From DATAGF01 sp963819845 (GTDB lineage Bacteria > Actinomycetota > Thermoleophilia > Miltoncostaeales > Miltoncostaeaceae): a stretch of DNA of 64,000 nt. Where the stretch lies: assembly GCA_963819845.1 (NCBI GenBank), contig CAWFXQ010000013.1, positions 62,001-126,000 of the forward strand, in the 5' to 3' direction. Below the pieces are notes generated by a model. It worked only from the letters and a program-made list of their open reading frames with translations. It did no database searches and was not told the DNA's origin. Made by a program: the position numbers and the translations under genes. Shown here piece by piece: positions 51,487 to 60,167 of the stretch (positions within the stretch are counted from its first letter, which is position 1; the number at the start of each line of letters is the position of its first letter).

Positions 51487-53073
51487 ATGCCGATCGAGGG
51501 CCCGACGCTGGCGGCCCCGGCGGGCCCGCTGCCCGACCTGCTCCGGCCGGGGCTCGAGGCCGACCCCGACGCGCTCGCCCTCGCCTCGACCGAGCGGACG
51601 GTGACCTGGCGGGAGGCCGACGAGGCGCGGCTGCGGCTGGCCGCAGGCTATGCGGCGCTGGGCCTGGGGCCCGGCGACCGGCTCGCCTCGCTGATGCCGA
51701 ACCGGATCGACCTCGCGATCCACTACCTGGCCTGCTTCACGGCCGGGCCTCGTCGCGACGCCGCTGAACTACCGCTACACCGCCCGCGAGATCGACCACG
51801 CCCTCGAGGTGAGCGGGGCGTCGGCGCTGCTCGCGCATGCCGAGCGGGCCGACGACGTCAGCGGCCAGCCGGCTGGCCGGGCGGCTGCCCCTCGGGATCG
51901 TCTGGTTCGAGGGCGCCGCGAGCGGGCCGCCGGTTCGAGACGTCGCTCGCGACCGCCTCGGCGGAGGCCCCGGCGCCGCCGGACCCCGCGGCTCCGGCCG
52001 CCATCTTCTTCACCTCGGGCAGCACCGGCCCGGCGAAGGGCGTGACCCACACGTTCGAGACGCTCGGCTGGATGGTCGCCGGCGCCGCGGCCGCCGTCGA
52101 GCTGACGCCGGCCGACGTCTTCCTGCCGGGATCGTCGATGTCGCACATCGGGTCGTTCATGCTGGACCTTCGCGGCGCTCTCGGTCGGCGCGCGGGTCGT
52201 CGGTGGCCCGGGCGTTCGACGCCGACGAGATCCTGCCGCTGCTGCGCGTCCAGCGCCCGACGCTGATGTCCATGCTCCCGGCCGCGCTCGGCGGCGCTGG
52301 TGCGCGACCACGACGTCGCCGCCGGACGACTTCGCCTCGCTGCGGGTCTGCTCGGCCGGCGCCGACAAGGTGTCGCTGCAGCTCGAGGAGGAGTTCGTCC
52401 GCCTCGCCGGCTTCCCGATCGACGAGGGCTACGGCATGACCGAGGTCGGCCTCGCCACGATGAACCCCCCGTCGGGCGTGATCAAGCGCGGGCTCGATCG
52501 GCCGCCCCGGTCGCCGGGGTCGCCGTCGCGCTCCGCGACGACGACGGCGCCGAGGTCGTCGCCCGGCACCGTCGGGCGCGTCTGGATCAGGTCGCGCAGC
52601 CAAGCACGGTCGGCTACTGGGGCGACCCGAGCCGACCGCGGCGATCATCCAGCGACGGATGGCTCGACTCCGGCGACCTCGCCCGGGCCGACGAGGACGG
52701 CTACCTCTGGTTCTTCGGCCGCAAGAAGCAGATCATCGTCCACGACGGCTCGAACATCAGCCCGCTCGAGGTGGAGGGCGCGCTGCGTCGAGCACCCGCG
52801 CGGTCGCGCTCGCGGGCGTGGTCGGCATCCACGACGCCGTGCACGGCGAGAACGTGCGCGCGTACGTCACGGTCGCCGGCGCGGCGCCGACCGCCCGACG
52901 AGCGCGCGAGCTGATCGCGTTCGCCCGCGAGCGGGTCGGCTACAAGGCACCGGAGGAGGTCGTCTTCCTCGACGAGATGCCGCTCAACCCGACCGGCAAG
53001 GTCGACCGCGTCGGGTCTGAAGCGGCTGGCCGAGGAGCACCTGCACCCCCATGATCTCGGCGCGTCGCGCTAA
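51487..53073 (+). pseudogene. AMP-binding acyl-CoA synthetase-like gene broken by many single-base insertions
   Basis: Piecing three frames together gives an ANL-family ligase of about 520 residues: N-terminal LPDLLRPGLEADPDALALAS, the P-loop-like IFFTSGSTGPAKGVTH, GYGMTEVG, SGDLARADEDGYLWFFGRKK and C-terminal LDEMPLNPTGKV. The frame changes at least ten times (about 51748, 51862, 51935, 52167, 52199, 52288, 52485, 52510, 52561, 52630, 52790 and 53014). Most changes are explained by one extra base. The amino-acid sequence between shifts remains well conserved, unlike an old pseudogene. No functional protein can come from the sequence as given. The final TAA lies in the dnaJ promoter. Confidence 0.85.
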
Positions 53074-53076
53074 CCT
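53071..53076 (+). promoter_or_regulatory. -10 box upstream of dnaJ
   Basis: TAACCT ends five bases before the dnaJ ATG at 53082, suggesting a leaderless or near-leaderless transcript. The first three bases are the stop codon of the preceding broken gene. Confidence 0.38.
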
Positions 53077-53081
53077 CGCCG

Positions 53082-54191
53082 ATGGCGATGGCGCGCGACT
53101 ACTACGAGATCCTCGGCGTCGGCCGCGACGCGAGCGAGGACGAGATCAAGCGGTCCTTCCGGCGGCGGGCGCGGGAGCTTCACCCGGACGTCAACCCCGA
53201 CCCGCAGGCGGAGGCCCGCTTCAAGGAGCTGGCCCGGGCCTACGAGGTCCTCTCCGACCCCGAGACGCGGGCGGTCTACGACCGCCACGGCGCCGAGGGC
53301 CTGCGCGGCCGGGGCGGCCCGGACTTCGCCGACTTCGGCTCCTTCCAGGACCTCTTCGACGCGTTCTTCGGGGGCGATGTCTTCGGCCGCCGCCCGGCCG
53401 GGCCGCGCGCCGGCGACGACGTCGGCGTGGCCATCGGGATCTCGTTCGTGGAGTCGGCGCAGGGCGCCACCCGCACCGTCGAGTACGAGTCCGTGGGCGC
53501 CTGCGAGCAGTGCGACGGCTCGGGCGCCGCCCCCGGCGCGGAGATCGCCCGGTGCGCCATGTGCGAGGGCCAGGGCCAGGTGCGCCAGGTCAGCCGCGGC
53601 GCCTTCGGGCAGTTCGTCCGCGCCCAGACCTGTCCCCAGTGCCGGGGGGCCGGAGAGATCCCCTCGGAGCCGTGCCCGGAGTGCGCCGGGCGGGGCCGCG
53701 TGCGCACCGACGCGTCGCTGTCGGTTGACATCCCGGCCGGGATCGCCAACGGCCAGCGCATCCGCATCCCCGGCCGCGGCGACGCGGGCGAGCGGGGTGC
53801 GTCCCCCGGCGACCTCTACGTGCAGGTCGGCGTGGCGGAGGACCCGCGGTTCGCGCGCGAGGGGCTGGACGTGGTCACGCGCATCGCCGTCCCGGTCACC
53901 GACGCCATGCTCGGCACGGCGGTCACCGTGCCCACCGTCGAGGGCGAGGCCGAGGTCGAGCTGCGGCCCGGCACCCAGTCCGGCGACGAGCTGGTGATGA
54001 AGGGGCGGGGCTTCCCGGCGCTCGCCGGGCGCGGCCGCGGCGACCAGCGCGTGGTCGTGGAGGTGCGCGTGCCGCGCGTGCTCACCGAGGAGGGCCGCAC
54101 GGCGGTCGAGGGGCTCGCCGAGGCGCTCGACGAGCGCAGCTACCGCGAGGACGAGGGCTTCTTCGACCGCCTCAAGTCTGCGTTCCGCTGA
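53082..54191 (+). CDS. dnaJ: molecular chaperone DnaJ
   Basis: A 369-residue Hsp40 co-chaperone that stimulates DnaK. J-domain with HPD (RELHPDVNPD, about 27-36), Gly/Phe-rich region (about 70-100), four zinc repeats (CEQCDGSG, CAMCEGQG, CPQCRGAG, CPECAGRG, about 140-205) and two C-terminal beta domains. It follows hrcA, but grpE and dnaK are not here. ATG 53082 chosen; ATG 53088 is a close alternative. Confidence 0.96.
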   Translation: MAMARDYYEILGVGRDASEDEIKRSFRRRARELHPDVNPDPQAEARFKELARAYEVLSDPETRAVYDRHGAEGLRGRGGPDFADFGSFQDLFDAFFGGDVFGRRPAGPRAGDDVGVAIGISFVESAQGATRTVEYESVGACEQCDGSGAAPGAEIARCAMCEGQGQVRQVSRGAFGQFVRAQTCPQCRGAGEIPSEPCPECAGRGRVRTDASLSVDIPAGIANGQRIRIPGRGDAGERGASPGDLYVQVGVAEDPRFAREGLDVVTRIAVPVTDAMLGTAVTVPTVEGEAEVELRPGTQSGDELVMKGRGFPALAGRGRGDQRVVVEVRVPRVLTEEGRTAVEGLAEALDERSYREDEGFFDRLKSAFR

Positions 54192-54207
54192 GGCCGGCGG
54201 GCGCCTG

Positions 54208-55013
54208 GTGCGCCTGGCCGTCAGCGTGCCCGCCGCGCAGGCGGAGCGGGCGATCGCCGAGGCGTCGGCGGCCCTGGGGACGGGTTGCCGCGAGGAGGCC
54301 GGCCCCGGCGGCCGCGCCCGTCTCGACTTCTGGGTCCCCGAGGGGGCGGCCGACCCGGCCGGCCTCGAGGCGCTGCTGACGGGGGCCGGGATCGACGCGC
54401 GGGTCGAGGCGCTGCCCCAGGACACGGTTGGCGCGACGCGCTGGCCGCCTTCCACCGGCCGGTCGACGTGGCGGGGCGCCTGCGCGTGCGCCCCCCCTGG
54501 GCCGCGCCGCGGCCGCCGCTGCTGGACGTCGCGATCGACCCCGGCATGGCGTTCGGCACCGGCCAGCACGCCACCACCCGCGCCTGCCTGGAGCTGCTGG
54601 CCGCCCTGCCCGGACGGGGGTCGCTGCTCGACGCCGGCTGCGGCTCCGGGGTGCTGGCCATCGCCGGACGCCGCCTGGGCTTCGACCCGGTGTGGGCGCT
54701 CGACGCCGACCCGCTCTGCGTTGACGCCACGATCGCCAACGCCCGCCGCAACGGCGTGGGCCTGCGCGTCGCGCGGCGCGCCATCGGCGCCGGCCGGCTG
54801 CCGGCGGCCGACGCGGTGGTCGCCAACCTCACCGGAGGTCTCCTCCGGTCGCTGGCCGCGGCGCTCCCCGAGCCGGCCCCGCGCGCCCTCGTGGCCTCGG
54901 GGATGCGGCCCGAGGAGGTCGCCGGGGTCGAGCAGGCGATGGCCGCGCGGGGCCTGGCGGCGGCCCGGCGGGCCGAGGAGGAGGGCTGGGCGACGGTCCT
55001 GCTGACGCGGTGA
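54208..55013 (+). CDS. prmA: ribosomal protein L11 methyltransferase, frameshifted
   Basis: SAM-dependent methyltransferase that modifies L11, about 268 residues when repaired. The N-terminal domain is read from GTG 54208. The frame changes near 54423-54426, after ALPQD. It then continues GWRDALAAFHRPVDVAGRLRV with the catalytic core FGTGQHATTR, LLDAGCGSGVLAI and VVANLTGGLL. One missing base (or two extra) accounts for it. The stop overlaps rsmE by four bases. Confidence 0.88.
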
Positions 55014-55744
55014 GGCACACCTTCCGCTACATGGTTGACGATCCCCCCGCCCCGGGCGACGAGGTCGCGCTGTCGGCCGACGACTCGCGCCACCTGGCGA
55101 GGGTGGTGCGGCGGCGGCCCGGAGACGAGGTGGAGCTGACCGACGGCGCCGGGCGGCTCTGGACGGCGGTGGTGCTGACGACGGGCGAGAGGGCCGTGGT
55201 GCGCGCCGGGGCGCCGCGCACGGCCCCCGAGCCGGCGCCGGTGGCGCTGTACCTCGGGCTCACCGACTGGGCGCGCGTGGACACGGTGGTCGAGAAGGCC
55301 GCCGAGCTCGGCGTGCGGGAGGTGGTCGTGATGACCAGCGAGCGCGCCCGCCGCGTGCCCGGCCCGGAGGCCTGGGAGCGCCGCCGGGCGCGCCTGGAGC
55401 GGGTGGCGCGGGCGGCGGCGCGCCAGTCCGGCCAGGCGTGGCTGCCGCGCCTGCGGGGGCTGGTACCGTTCGGCGATGCCGTGGCCGAGATCCCGACCGG
55501 GGAGGGGTTCCTGATCGACCCGCGCGGCGACGCGGCGATCACCGCGGTGTCGGGCTCCGGGCGGGCGGCGCTGCTCGTCGGGCCCCAGGCGGGCTTCTCG
55601 GACGCCGAGGTCGCCCGCGCCCGCGCGGCGGGCATGGCGGTCTGCGGCCTCGGGCCGGCGGTGCTCCGCACCGAGACGGCCGCGATCGCGGCCGTGACCC
55701 TCGCCCTCGCGGCCGCGGGCCGCCTGCGGGGCGGTCACGCGTGA
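55010..55744 (+). CDS. rsmE: 16S rRNA (uracil1498-N3)-methyltransferase RsmE
   Basis: A 244-residue SPOUT-class methyltransferase. N-terminal PUA-like part (HTFRYMVDD, HLARVVRRRPGDEVEL) and C-terminal knot with LLVGPQAGFSDAEV and LGPAVLRTETAAIAAV, the SAM-binding signature. GTG 55010 overlaps prmA, and its end overlaps the HIT gene. prmA-rsmE adjacency is widely conserved. Confidence 0.94.
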   Translation: MRHTFRYMVDDPPAPGDEVALSADDSRHLARVVRRRPGDEVELTDGAGRLWTAVVLTTGERAVVRAGAPRTAPEPAPVALYLGLTDWARVDTVVEKAAELGVREVVVMTSERARRVPGPEAWERRRARLERVARAAARQSGQAWLPRLRGLVPFGDAVAEIPTGEGFLIDPRGDAAITAVSGSGRAALLVGPQAGFSDAEVARARAAGMAVCGLGPAVLRTETAAIAAVTLALAAAGRLRGGHA

Positions 55745-56088
55745 CGGCGCCCGACTGCCTCTTCTGCCGCATCGCCGGCGGGGCGATCCCCGCGAGCGTG
55801 GTGGCGCGCGACGGCGGCTTCCTCGCCTTCGAGGACATCGCCCCCAAGGCGCCCGTGCACCTGCTCGTCATCCCCGAGCGCCACGTCGAGTCGATCGCCG
55901 GCGTCGCCGGGTTGTCGGAGGCCGAGCGGGCCGCGATGCTGCCGTTCATCGCGGCCACCGCGAGCGCGGCGGGGCTCGACTCCTCGGGCTACCGCGTGAC
56001 CACCAACCACGGGCCCGACGCCCGCCAGAGCGTCCTCCACCTGCACTGGCACGTCATGGGCGGCGGCCGCCTGTCGGAGACCATGTGA
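55741..56088 (+). CDS. HIT-family protein (HinT-like nucleotide hydrolase)
   Basis: A 115-residue histidine-triad protein beginning CLFCRIAGGAIPA. The triad is SVLHLHWHVMGG near the C-terminus. HinT-type enzymes hydrolyse adenosine 5'-phosphoramidates and acyl-adenylates. Overlaps rsmE (GTGA start) and phoH by four bases. Confidence 0.94.
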   Translation: MTAPDCLFCRIAGGAIPASVVARDGGFLAFEDIAPKAPVHLLVIPERHVESIAGVAGLSEAERAAMLPFIAATASAAGLDSSGYRVTTNHGPDARQSVLHLHWHVMGGGRLSETM

Positions 56089-57059
56089 GCGCCGCCGGGC
56101 CGACCGCGCGCGCCCAGCGCGTCATCGAGCTCGACGACCGGGTGGCCGTGGAGCTGGCGGGCGAGCACGACCGCGTGCTGCGCGAGCTCGAGGAGCGCCT
56201 CGAGGACCTCGAGATCGCCCTGCGCGGCAACCGCCTGACGCTGAGCGGCGACGAGGTCCGCGTGCGGGCGGCGGCGGAGGTGGTCGAGCAGCTCGCCGGC
56301 CTCGTGAGCGCCGGGCGGCCGATCGAGCGCGGCACCGTGGCGGCCGTCGCCGACGCCGTCGAGGGGGCCGAGCCGGGCCGGCCGCTGGACGACGTGGTCT
56401 GGCGCAACCGCGAGACCGTCGTCACCCCGCGGACGGCCGGCCAGAAGCGCTACGTGGACGCGATCCGCGACCACACCATCACCTTCGGCATCGGCCCGGC
56501 GGGCACCGGCAAGACCTACCTGGCCGTCGCCATCGCCGCCGCGGCGCTGTCGCGCCGCGAGGTGGGCCGCATCATCCTCACGCGCCCGGCGGTCGAGGCG
56601 GGCGAGCGCCTGGGCTTCCTGCCCGGCGACCTCGCCGCCAAGGTCGACCCCTACCTGCGCCCCCTGTTCGACGCGCTCTACGACATGCTCGACGCCGAGC
56701 GGGTCGAGGCGGCCTTCGAGCGGGGCCAGATCGAGGTGGCGCCGCTGGCCTTCATGCGCGGCCGCACCCTCAACGACAGCTTCATCATCCTCGACGAGGC
56801 GCAGAACACGACCCGCGAGCAGATGCAGATGTTCCTCACGCGCCTCGGCTACGGGTCGCGGATGGTCGTGACGGGCGACATCACCCAGATCGACCTCCCA
56901 CCGGCGCAGCGCTCGGGGCTCGTCGCGGTGCCCGAGGTGCTCGAGGGCATCCAGGACATCGCCTTCGTGCGGCTGGACCGCCGCGACGTCGTGCGCCATC
57001 GTCTCGTGCAACGGATCGTCGACGCCTACGGGGCGGCCCAGGAGCGCGAGAGCACATGA
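56085..57059 (+). CDS. phoH: PhoH-like ATPase (YbeZ type)
   Basis: A 324-residue P-loop ATPase. N-terminal KH-like region (about 1-100), then FGIGPAGTGKTYLAV (Walker A), ILTRPAVEAGERLGFLPGD, and FIILDEAQNTTREQMQMFLTRLGYGSRMVVTGD (in two parts: Walker B and sensor). It lies directly before ybeY; the pair functions in rRNA maturation and ribosome quality control. Start GTG 56085. Confidence 0.94.
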   Translation: MSAAGPTARAQRVIELDDRVAVELAGEHDRVLRELEERLEDLEIALRGNRLTLSGDEVRVRAAAEVVEQLAGLVSAGRPIERGTVAAVADAVEGAEPGRPLDDVVWRNRETVVTPRTAGQKRYVDAIRDHTITFGIGPAGTGKTYLAVAIAAAALSRREVGRIILTRPAVEAGERLGFLPGDLAAKVDPYLRPLFDALYDMLDAERVEAAFERGQIEVAPLAFMRGRTLNDSFIILDEAQNTTREQMQMFLTRLGYGSRMVVTGDITQIDLPPAQRSGLVAVPEVLEGIQDIAFVRLDRRDVVRHRLVQRIVDAYGAAQEREST

Positions 57060-57448
57060 TCGAGGTCGAGGCGCGGGGCGGCGCGGAGGCGGCGCCGCTG
57101 GTCGCGCGCCTGGTGTGGGCGTGCGGCCGGCTCGGCCTCGATCGCGCGAGCATGGGGCTGATGGTGGTGGCGCCGGAGGAGATGGCCGCCATCAACGCCG
57201 ACCACCGCGGGCGGCCCGAGCCCACCGACGTCCTGGCCTTCCCGGTCGACGGGCCCGACGCGCTGGGCTGGCCGGCCGACGGCCCCGCGCCCGAGCTCGG
57301 GGACGTGGTGATCTGCCCCGAGGCGGCCCAGGAGCCGCTCGAGACGCTCGCCGTCCACGGGCTGCTGCACCTGCTGGGCTACGACCACGAGACCGACGAG
57401 GGCCAGATGCTCGCCCTGCAGGACCGCCTCGTCGCCGAGGCGCCGTGA
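57056..57448 (+). CDS. ybeY: endoribonuclease YbeY
   Basis: A 130-residue zinc-dependent rRNA maturation nuclease. The metal motif is HGLLHLLGYDHE (His101, His105, His111), preceded by PTDVLAFPVDG and LGDVVICPE. ATG 57056 overlaps the phoH stop, and its end overlaps the dgkA-PAP2 gene. Confidence 0.95.
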   Translation: MIEVEARGGAEAAPLVARLVWACGRLGLDRASMGLMVVAPEEMAAINADHRGRPEPTDVLAFPVDGPDALGWPADGPAPELGDVVICPEAAQEPLETLAVHGLLHLLGYDHETDEGQMLALQDRLVAEAP

Positions 57449-58269
57449 CCACGTCGCCCACCCGCACCCCGCCCGAGCCGCCCGGGCCCGGGCCGGGCGA
57501 CGGCCGGCGCTCGCGCGTGCGCCGCGCCCTGGGGATGCGGTCGGCGTCGGGCACGCTGCCGCCCCAGGGCTCGCTGCGCTGGTCGTTCACCTGGGCCTTC
57601 GAGGGCATCGTCTACGTGCTCCGCACCCAGCGGAACATGCAGATCCACGTCGCGGCGGCCGTGGTGGCGCTCGTCATGGGCCTGCTGCTCGACTTCTCGC
57701 GGCTCGAGCTGGCGGCGATCATGGGCGCGATCAGCCTGGTGCTGGTGGCCGAGATGATGAACACGGCCATCGAGGCGGCGATCGACGCGGTGGTCACGTC
57801 GTACCACCCGCTGGTGAAGATCGCGAAGGACGTGGCGGCCGGGGCGGTGCTGGTGGCGACCGTCAACGCGCTCGCGATCGCCTACTTCGTCTTCTACGAC
57901 ACCCTGACGGAGCCCGGGCGCGACCTGCTGGTGGGGGTGCGGCGCTCGCCCACCCACATCGTGGTGGTGGTCATGATCGTGACCCTGATCGCCGTGATCG
58001 CCGTCAAGGCGTGGGTCGGCCGCGGCACGGCCCTGCGCGGGGGCCTGCCCTCGGGCCACGCGGCCGCGGCCTTCGCGGGCTGGGCGGCGGTCACGATCCT
58101 GGCCGAGCCGCTGCGCCACGCGGCGCTGGTGTCGACGCTGGCCTTCCTGATGGCCCTGCTGGTGGCCCAGTCGCGCGTGGAGGCCGGCATCCACTCGATC
58201 GTGGAGGTGGCCGCCGGGGCAGTGCTCGGGACGGGCGTCGCCATCGTCATCTTCCAGCTGTGGGGGTGA
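57445..58269 (+). CDS. DgkA-type lipid kinase fused to a PAP2 phosphatase domain
   Basis: A 274-residue membrane protein. After a Pro-rich tail, about 45-150 is a DgkA/undecaprenol-kinase-like module (AFEGIVYVLRTQRNMQIH, VAEMMNTAIEAAIDAVV). From about 165 a PAP2-type domain follows, with GLPSGHAAAAFAGWAAV and SRVEAGIHSIVEV. The PAP2 third motif (SRx5Hx3D) has Glu in place of Asp, and the first (Kx6RP) is poor. The fusion could phosphorylate and dephosphorylate the same class of lipid (undecaprenol or diacylglycerol). It sits between ybeY and era, where a stand-alone dgkA is usual. Confidence 0.88.
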   Translation: MTTSPTRTPPEPPGPGPGDGRRSRVRRALGMRSASGTLPPQGSLRWSFTWAFEGIVYVLRTQRNMQIHVAAAVVALVMGLLLDFSRLELAAIMGAISLVLVAEMMNTAIEAAIDAVVTSYHPLVKIAKDVAAGAVLVATVNALAIAYFVFYDTLTEPGRDLLVGVRRSPTHIVVVVMIVTLIAVIAVKAWVGRGTALRGGLPSGHAAAAFAGWAAVTILAEPLRHAALVSTLAFLMALLVAQSRVEAGIHSIVEVAAGAVLGTGVAIVIFQLWG

Positions 58270-59144
58270 GCTTCCGCTCCGGCCTCGTCGCGCTGGCCGG
58301 TCGCCCCAACGTCGGCAAGTCGACCCTGGCCAACGCCCTCGCCGGGGCCCAGGTGGCGGCGGTCTCGCCGCGCCCCCAGACCACCCGGCGCCGCATCACG
58401 GCCGTCGTCCACGGGGACGGCTGGCAGGCCGTCCTGCTCGACCTGCCGGGCTTCCAGCGCCCCGCCGACGGGCTCACGACCCGCATGCAGGCGACGGTCG
58501 ACCGCAGCCTCGTCGACTGCGACGCCGCGCTGTTCGTGCTCAGCGCGGCCGAGCCGATCGGCGCCGGCGACCGCTTCATCGCCGAGCGCCTGCGGGCCTC
58601 GCGGCTTCCGGTCATCACGGTGGTCAACAAGGTCGACCGGGCCGAGCCGGGCGACCTGGCGGCGACGATCGCGCGGGCGGCGACGCTGGTGGACTTCCGC
58701 TCGCTCCATCCGGTGAGCGCCAGGAGCGGCGACGGCGTCGAGGCGCTGCGCGAGGACCTGCCGGCGATCCTGGGGCCCGGCCCGCGCTACTTCCCCGAGG
58801 GCATGGCCACCGACCAGACCGACGAGGAGCTGGCCGCGGAGCTCATCCGCGAGGCGGCGCTGCTGCGCCTGCGCCAGGAGGTCCCGCACGCCCTGGCCGT
58901 CGACCTCGAGGAGATCGAGCCCGCGCGGCGCGGGGTGGTGGTGCGGGCGGCCCTGCTGGTGGAGACCGAGTCGCAGAAGGGCATCGTCGTGGGGCGGGGC
59001 GGGGGCATGGTGCGCGACATCGGCGCGGCGGCGCGCTCGGCCCTCGGCCGGCTCTGGGGCACCGAGGTGCACCTCGACCTCACGGTGCGCGTCCGCAGGC
59101 GCTGGCGCGACGACGAGGCGACCCTCAGCCGCCTCGGCCTCTAG
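58266..59144 (+). CDS. era: GTPase Era
   Basis: A 292-residue GTPase for 16S rRNA and 30S maturation. G1 GRPNVGKST (about 12-20), G2 region PQTTRRRITAV, G3 DLPGFQ and G4 NKVDR. The C-terminal KH domain holds VETESQKGIVVGRGGGMVRDIG. GTG 58266 overlaps the dgkA-PAP2 stop. Last gene of the long housekeeping run. Confidence 0.95.
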   Translation: MSFRSGLVALAGRPNVGKSTLANALAGAQVAAVSPRPQTTRRRITAVVHGDGWQAVLLDLPGFQRPADGLTTRMQATVDRSLVDCDAALFVLSAAEPIGAGDRFIAERLRASRLPVITVVNKVDRAEPGDLAATIARAATLVDFRSLHPVSARSGDGVEALREDLPAILGPGPRYFPEGMATDQTDEELAAELIREAALLRLRQEVPHALAVDLEEIEPARRGVVVRAALLVETESQKGIVVGRGGGMVRDIGAAARSALGRLWGTEVHLDLTVRVRRRWRDDEATLSRLGL

Positions 59145-59238
59145 CGAGGGAGTCGACCCGCTTGCGCGCCCGGCGCGTCGCCGCGCACCCGGCGCCGCCT
59201 CGTCCCGGTCAACCAGCCGCGGCGCCCGAGGGGGCCGC

Positions 59239-60099
59239 TCAGGGCTCCCGCAGCAACCGGCTCATCCGGCGGTCGCGGTAGATCCGGCCGCCGGTCTGGC
59301 AGGTGGGGCAGTAGACCAGCTCGTACTCGGCGAACCCCACGCGCTCGAGGCGGGTGCCGCAGCGCAGGCAGGGCTCGCCGAAGTGCCCGTGGACGGCCGT
59401 GACGCGCTGCTCCCTGTTGGGGAGGTCGGTCGAGATGCGGGCGCGGGCGCGGTCCAGCGCCTGCTGCAGGACGGTGTCGGCGGCGCGCGCCAGCCGCTCG
59501 ACCTGCGCGTCGTCGAGCGTCGCGGCCCGGGCGAAGGGGGGCAGGCGGGCGGCCCACATGATGTCGCTGGCGTACGCCCGCCCGATGCCGGCGACGCGGC
59601 GGCCGTCGCGCAGCGCGGTGTGCAGCACCGCGCCGTCGCCCGAGAGCGCCGCGCGCCAGCCCTCGGGGGCGAGGCCGATCGGCTCGGGGCCGAGGCGCGC
59701 GAGGGGCCGGTGCGCCGCCCGCCCCTCCGCGTCGAGGAGGTGCGCGGAGGCCCTGCGGTGGGTTCGACAGCTCGCGCAGGCGAAGCACCTCGTCCCGGCC
59801 GACGTCCAGATCGAGTGCTGCCGTGCGCGGGGGGCGCGGGCCGGTGAGACGCGGGGCGAGGCCGAGGCGGCCGGCCTGCATCAGGTGCACCACCAGGGCC
59901 AGGCCGCCCTCGGCGTCGGCCCCGACGATCTTGCCGCGCCGCCACACGCCCTCGATCTCCCGGCCCGCCAGGGCCTCCAGGGAGGGTCGGCGCTGCGGAT
60001 CGTGGCCGGGTGGTGCACGCGGACGCCCTCGACCCGCCGGCCGCGGAGGGCCGCGTGGAGCCCCTCGGCGAGCGCCTGGAGCTCGGGCAGCTCAGGCAC
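59239..60099 (-). CDS. formamidopyrimidine-DNA glycosylase/endonuclease VIII family, frameshifted twice
   Basis: Fpg/Nei-type DNA repair glycosylase of about 286 residues when repaired. It begins MPELPELQALAEGL, with catalytic Pro2 and Glu3. The frame changes near 59981-59987 (one base missing) to VWRRGKIVGADAEGGLALVVHLMQAG, then near 59759-59763 (one extra base) to HRRASAHLLDAEGR. The C-terminal zinc finger is CLRCGTRLERVG...VYCPTC, followed by the end at 59239. Net length is a multiple of three. Convergent with era, divergent from deoC. Confidence 0.82.
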
Positions 60100-60121
60100 G
60101 GGCGGTCCAGGGGGGCGTCGT

Positions 60122-60127
60122 TATACT
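60122..60127 (+). promoter_or_regulatory. -10 box of the deoC region
   Basis: TATACT, the best -10 match in the window, lies seven bases before ATG 60135. The predicted transcript would begin at or near that ATG. Confidence 0.5.
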
Positions 60128-60134
60128 CGCCCGG

Positions 60135-60167
60135 ATGCGCGAGCCGTCACCCCCGGCGCCGCGGTGA
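60135..60167 (+). CDS. possible leader peptide upstream of deoC
   Basis: A ten-codon open frame, MREPSPPAPR, starting seven bases after TATACT and ending in TGA whose last base is the A of the deoC ATG (60167). The position and overlap suggest a leaderless short frame translationally coupled to deoC. The Pro-rich sequence might slow ribosomes. No direct evidence of expression; a short untranslated stretch is the alternative. Confidence 0.35.
   Translation: MREPSPPAPR

Noticed and set aside
50665..51723. Minus-strand frame with a poly-Ser run
   Set aside because: The Ser run is the complement of the Asp/Glu-rich tail of the 50737 gene and is not a protein.
49686..54191. CIRCE operator near hrcA or dnaJ
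   Set aside because: No TTAGCACTC/GAGTGCTAA-type inverted repeat was found.
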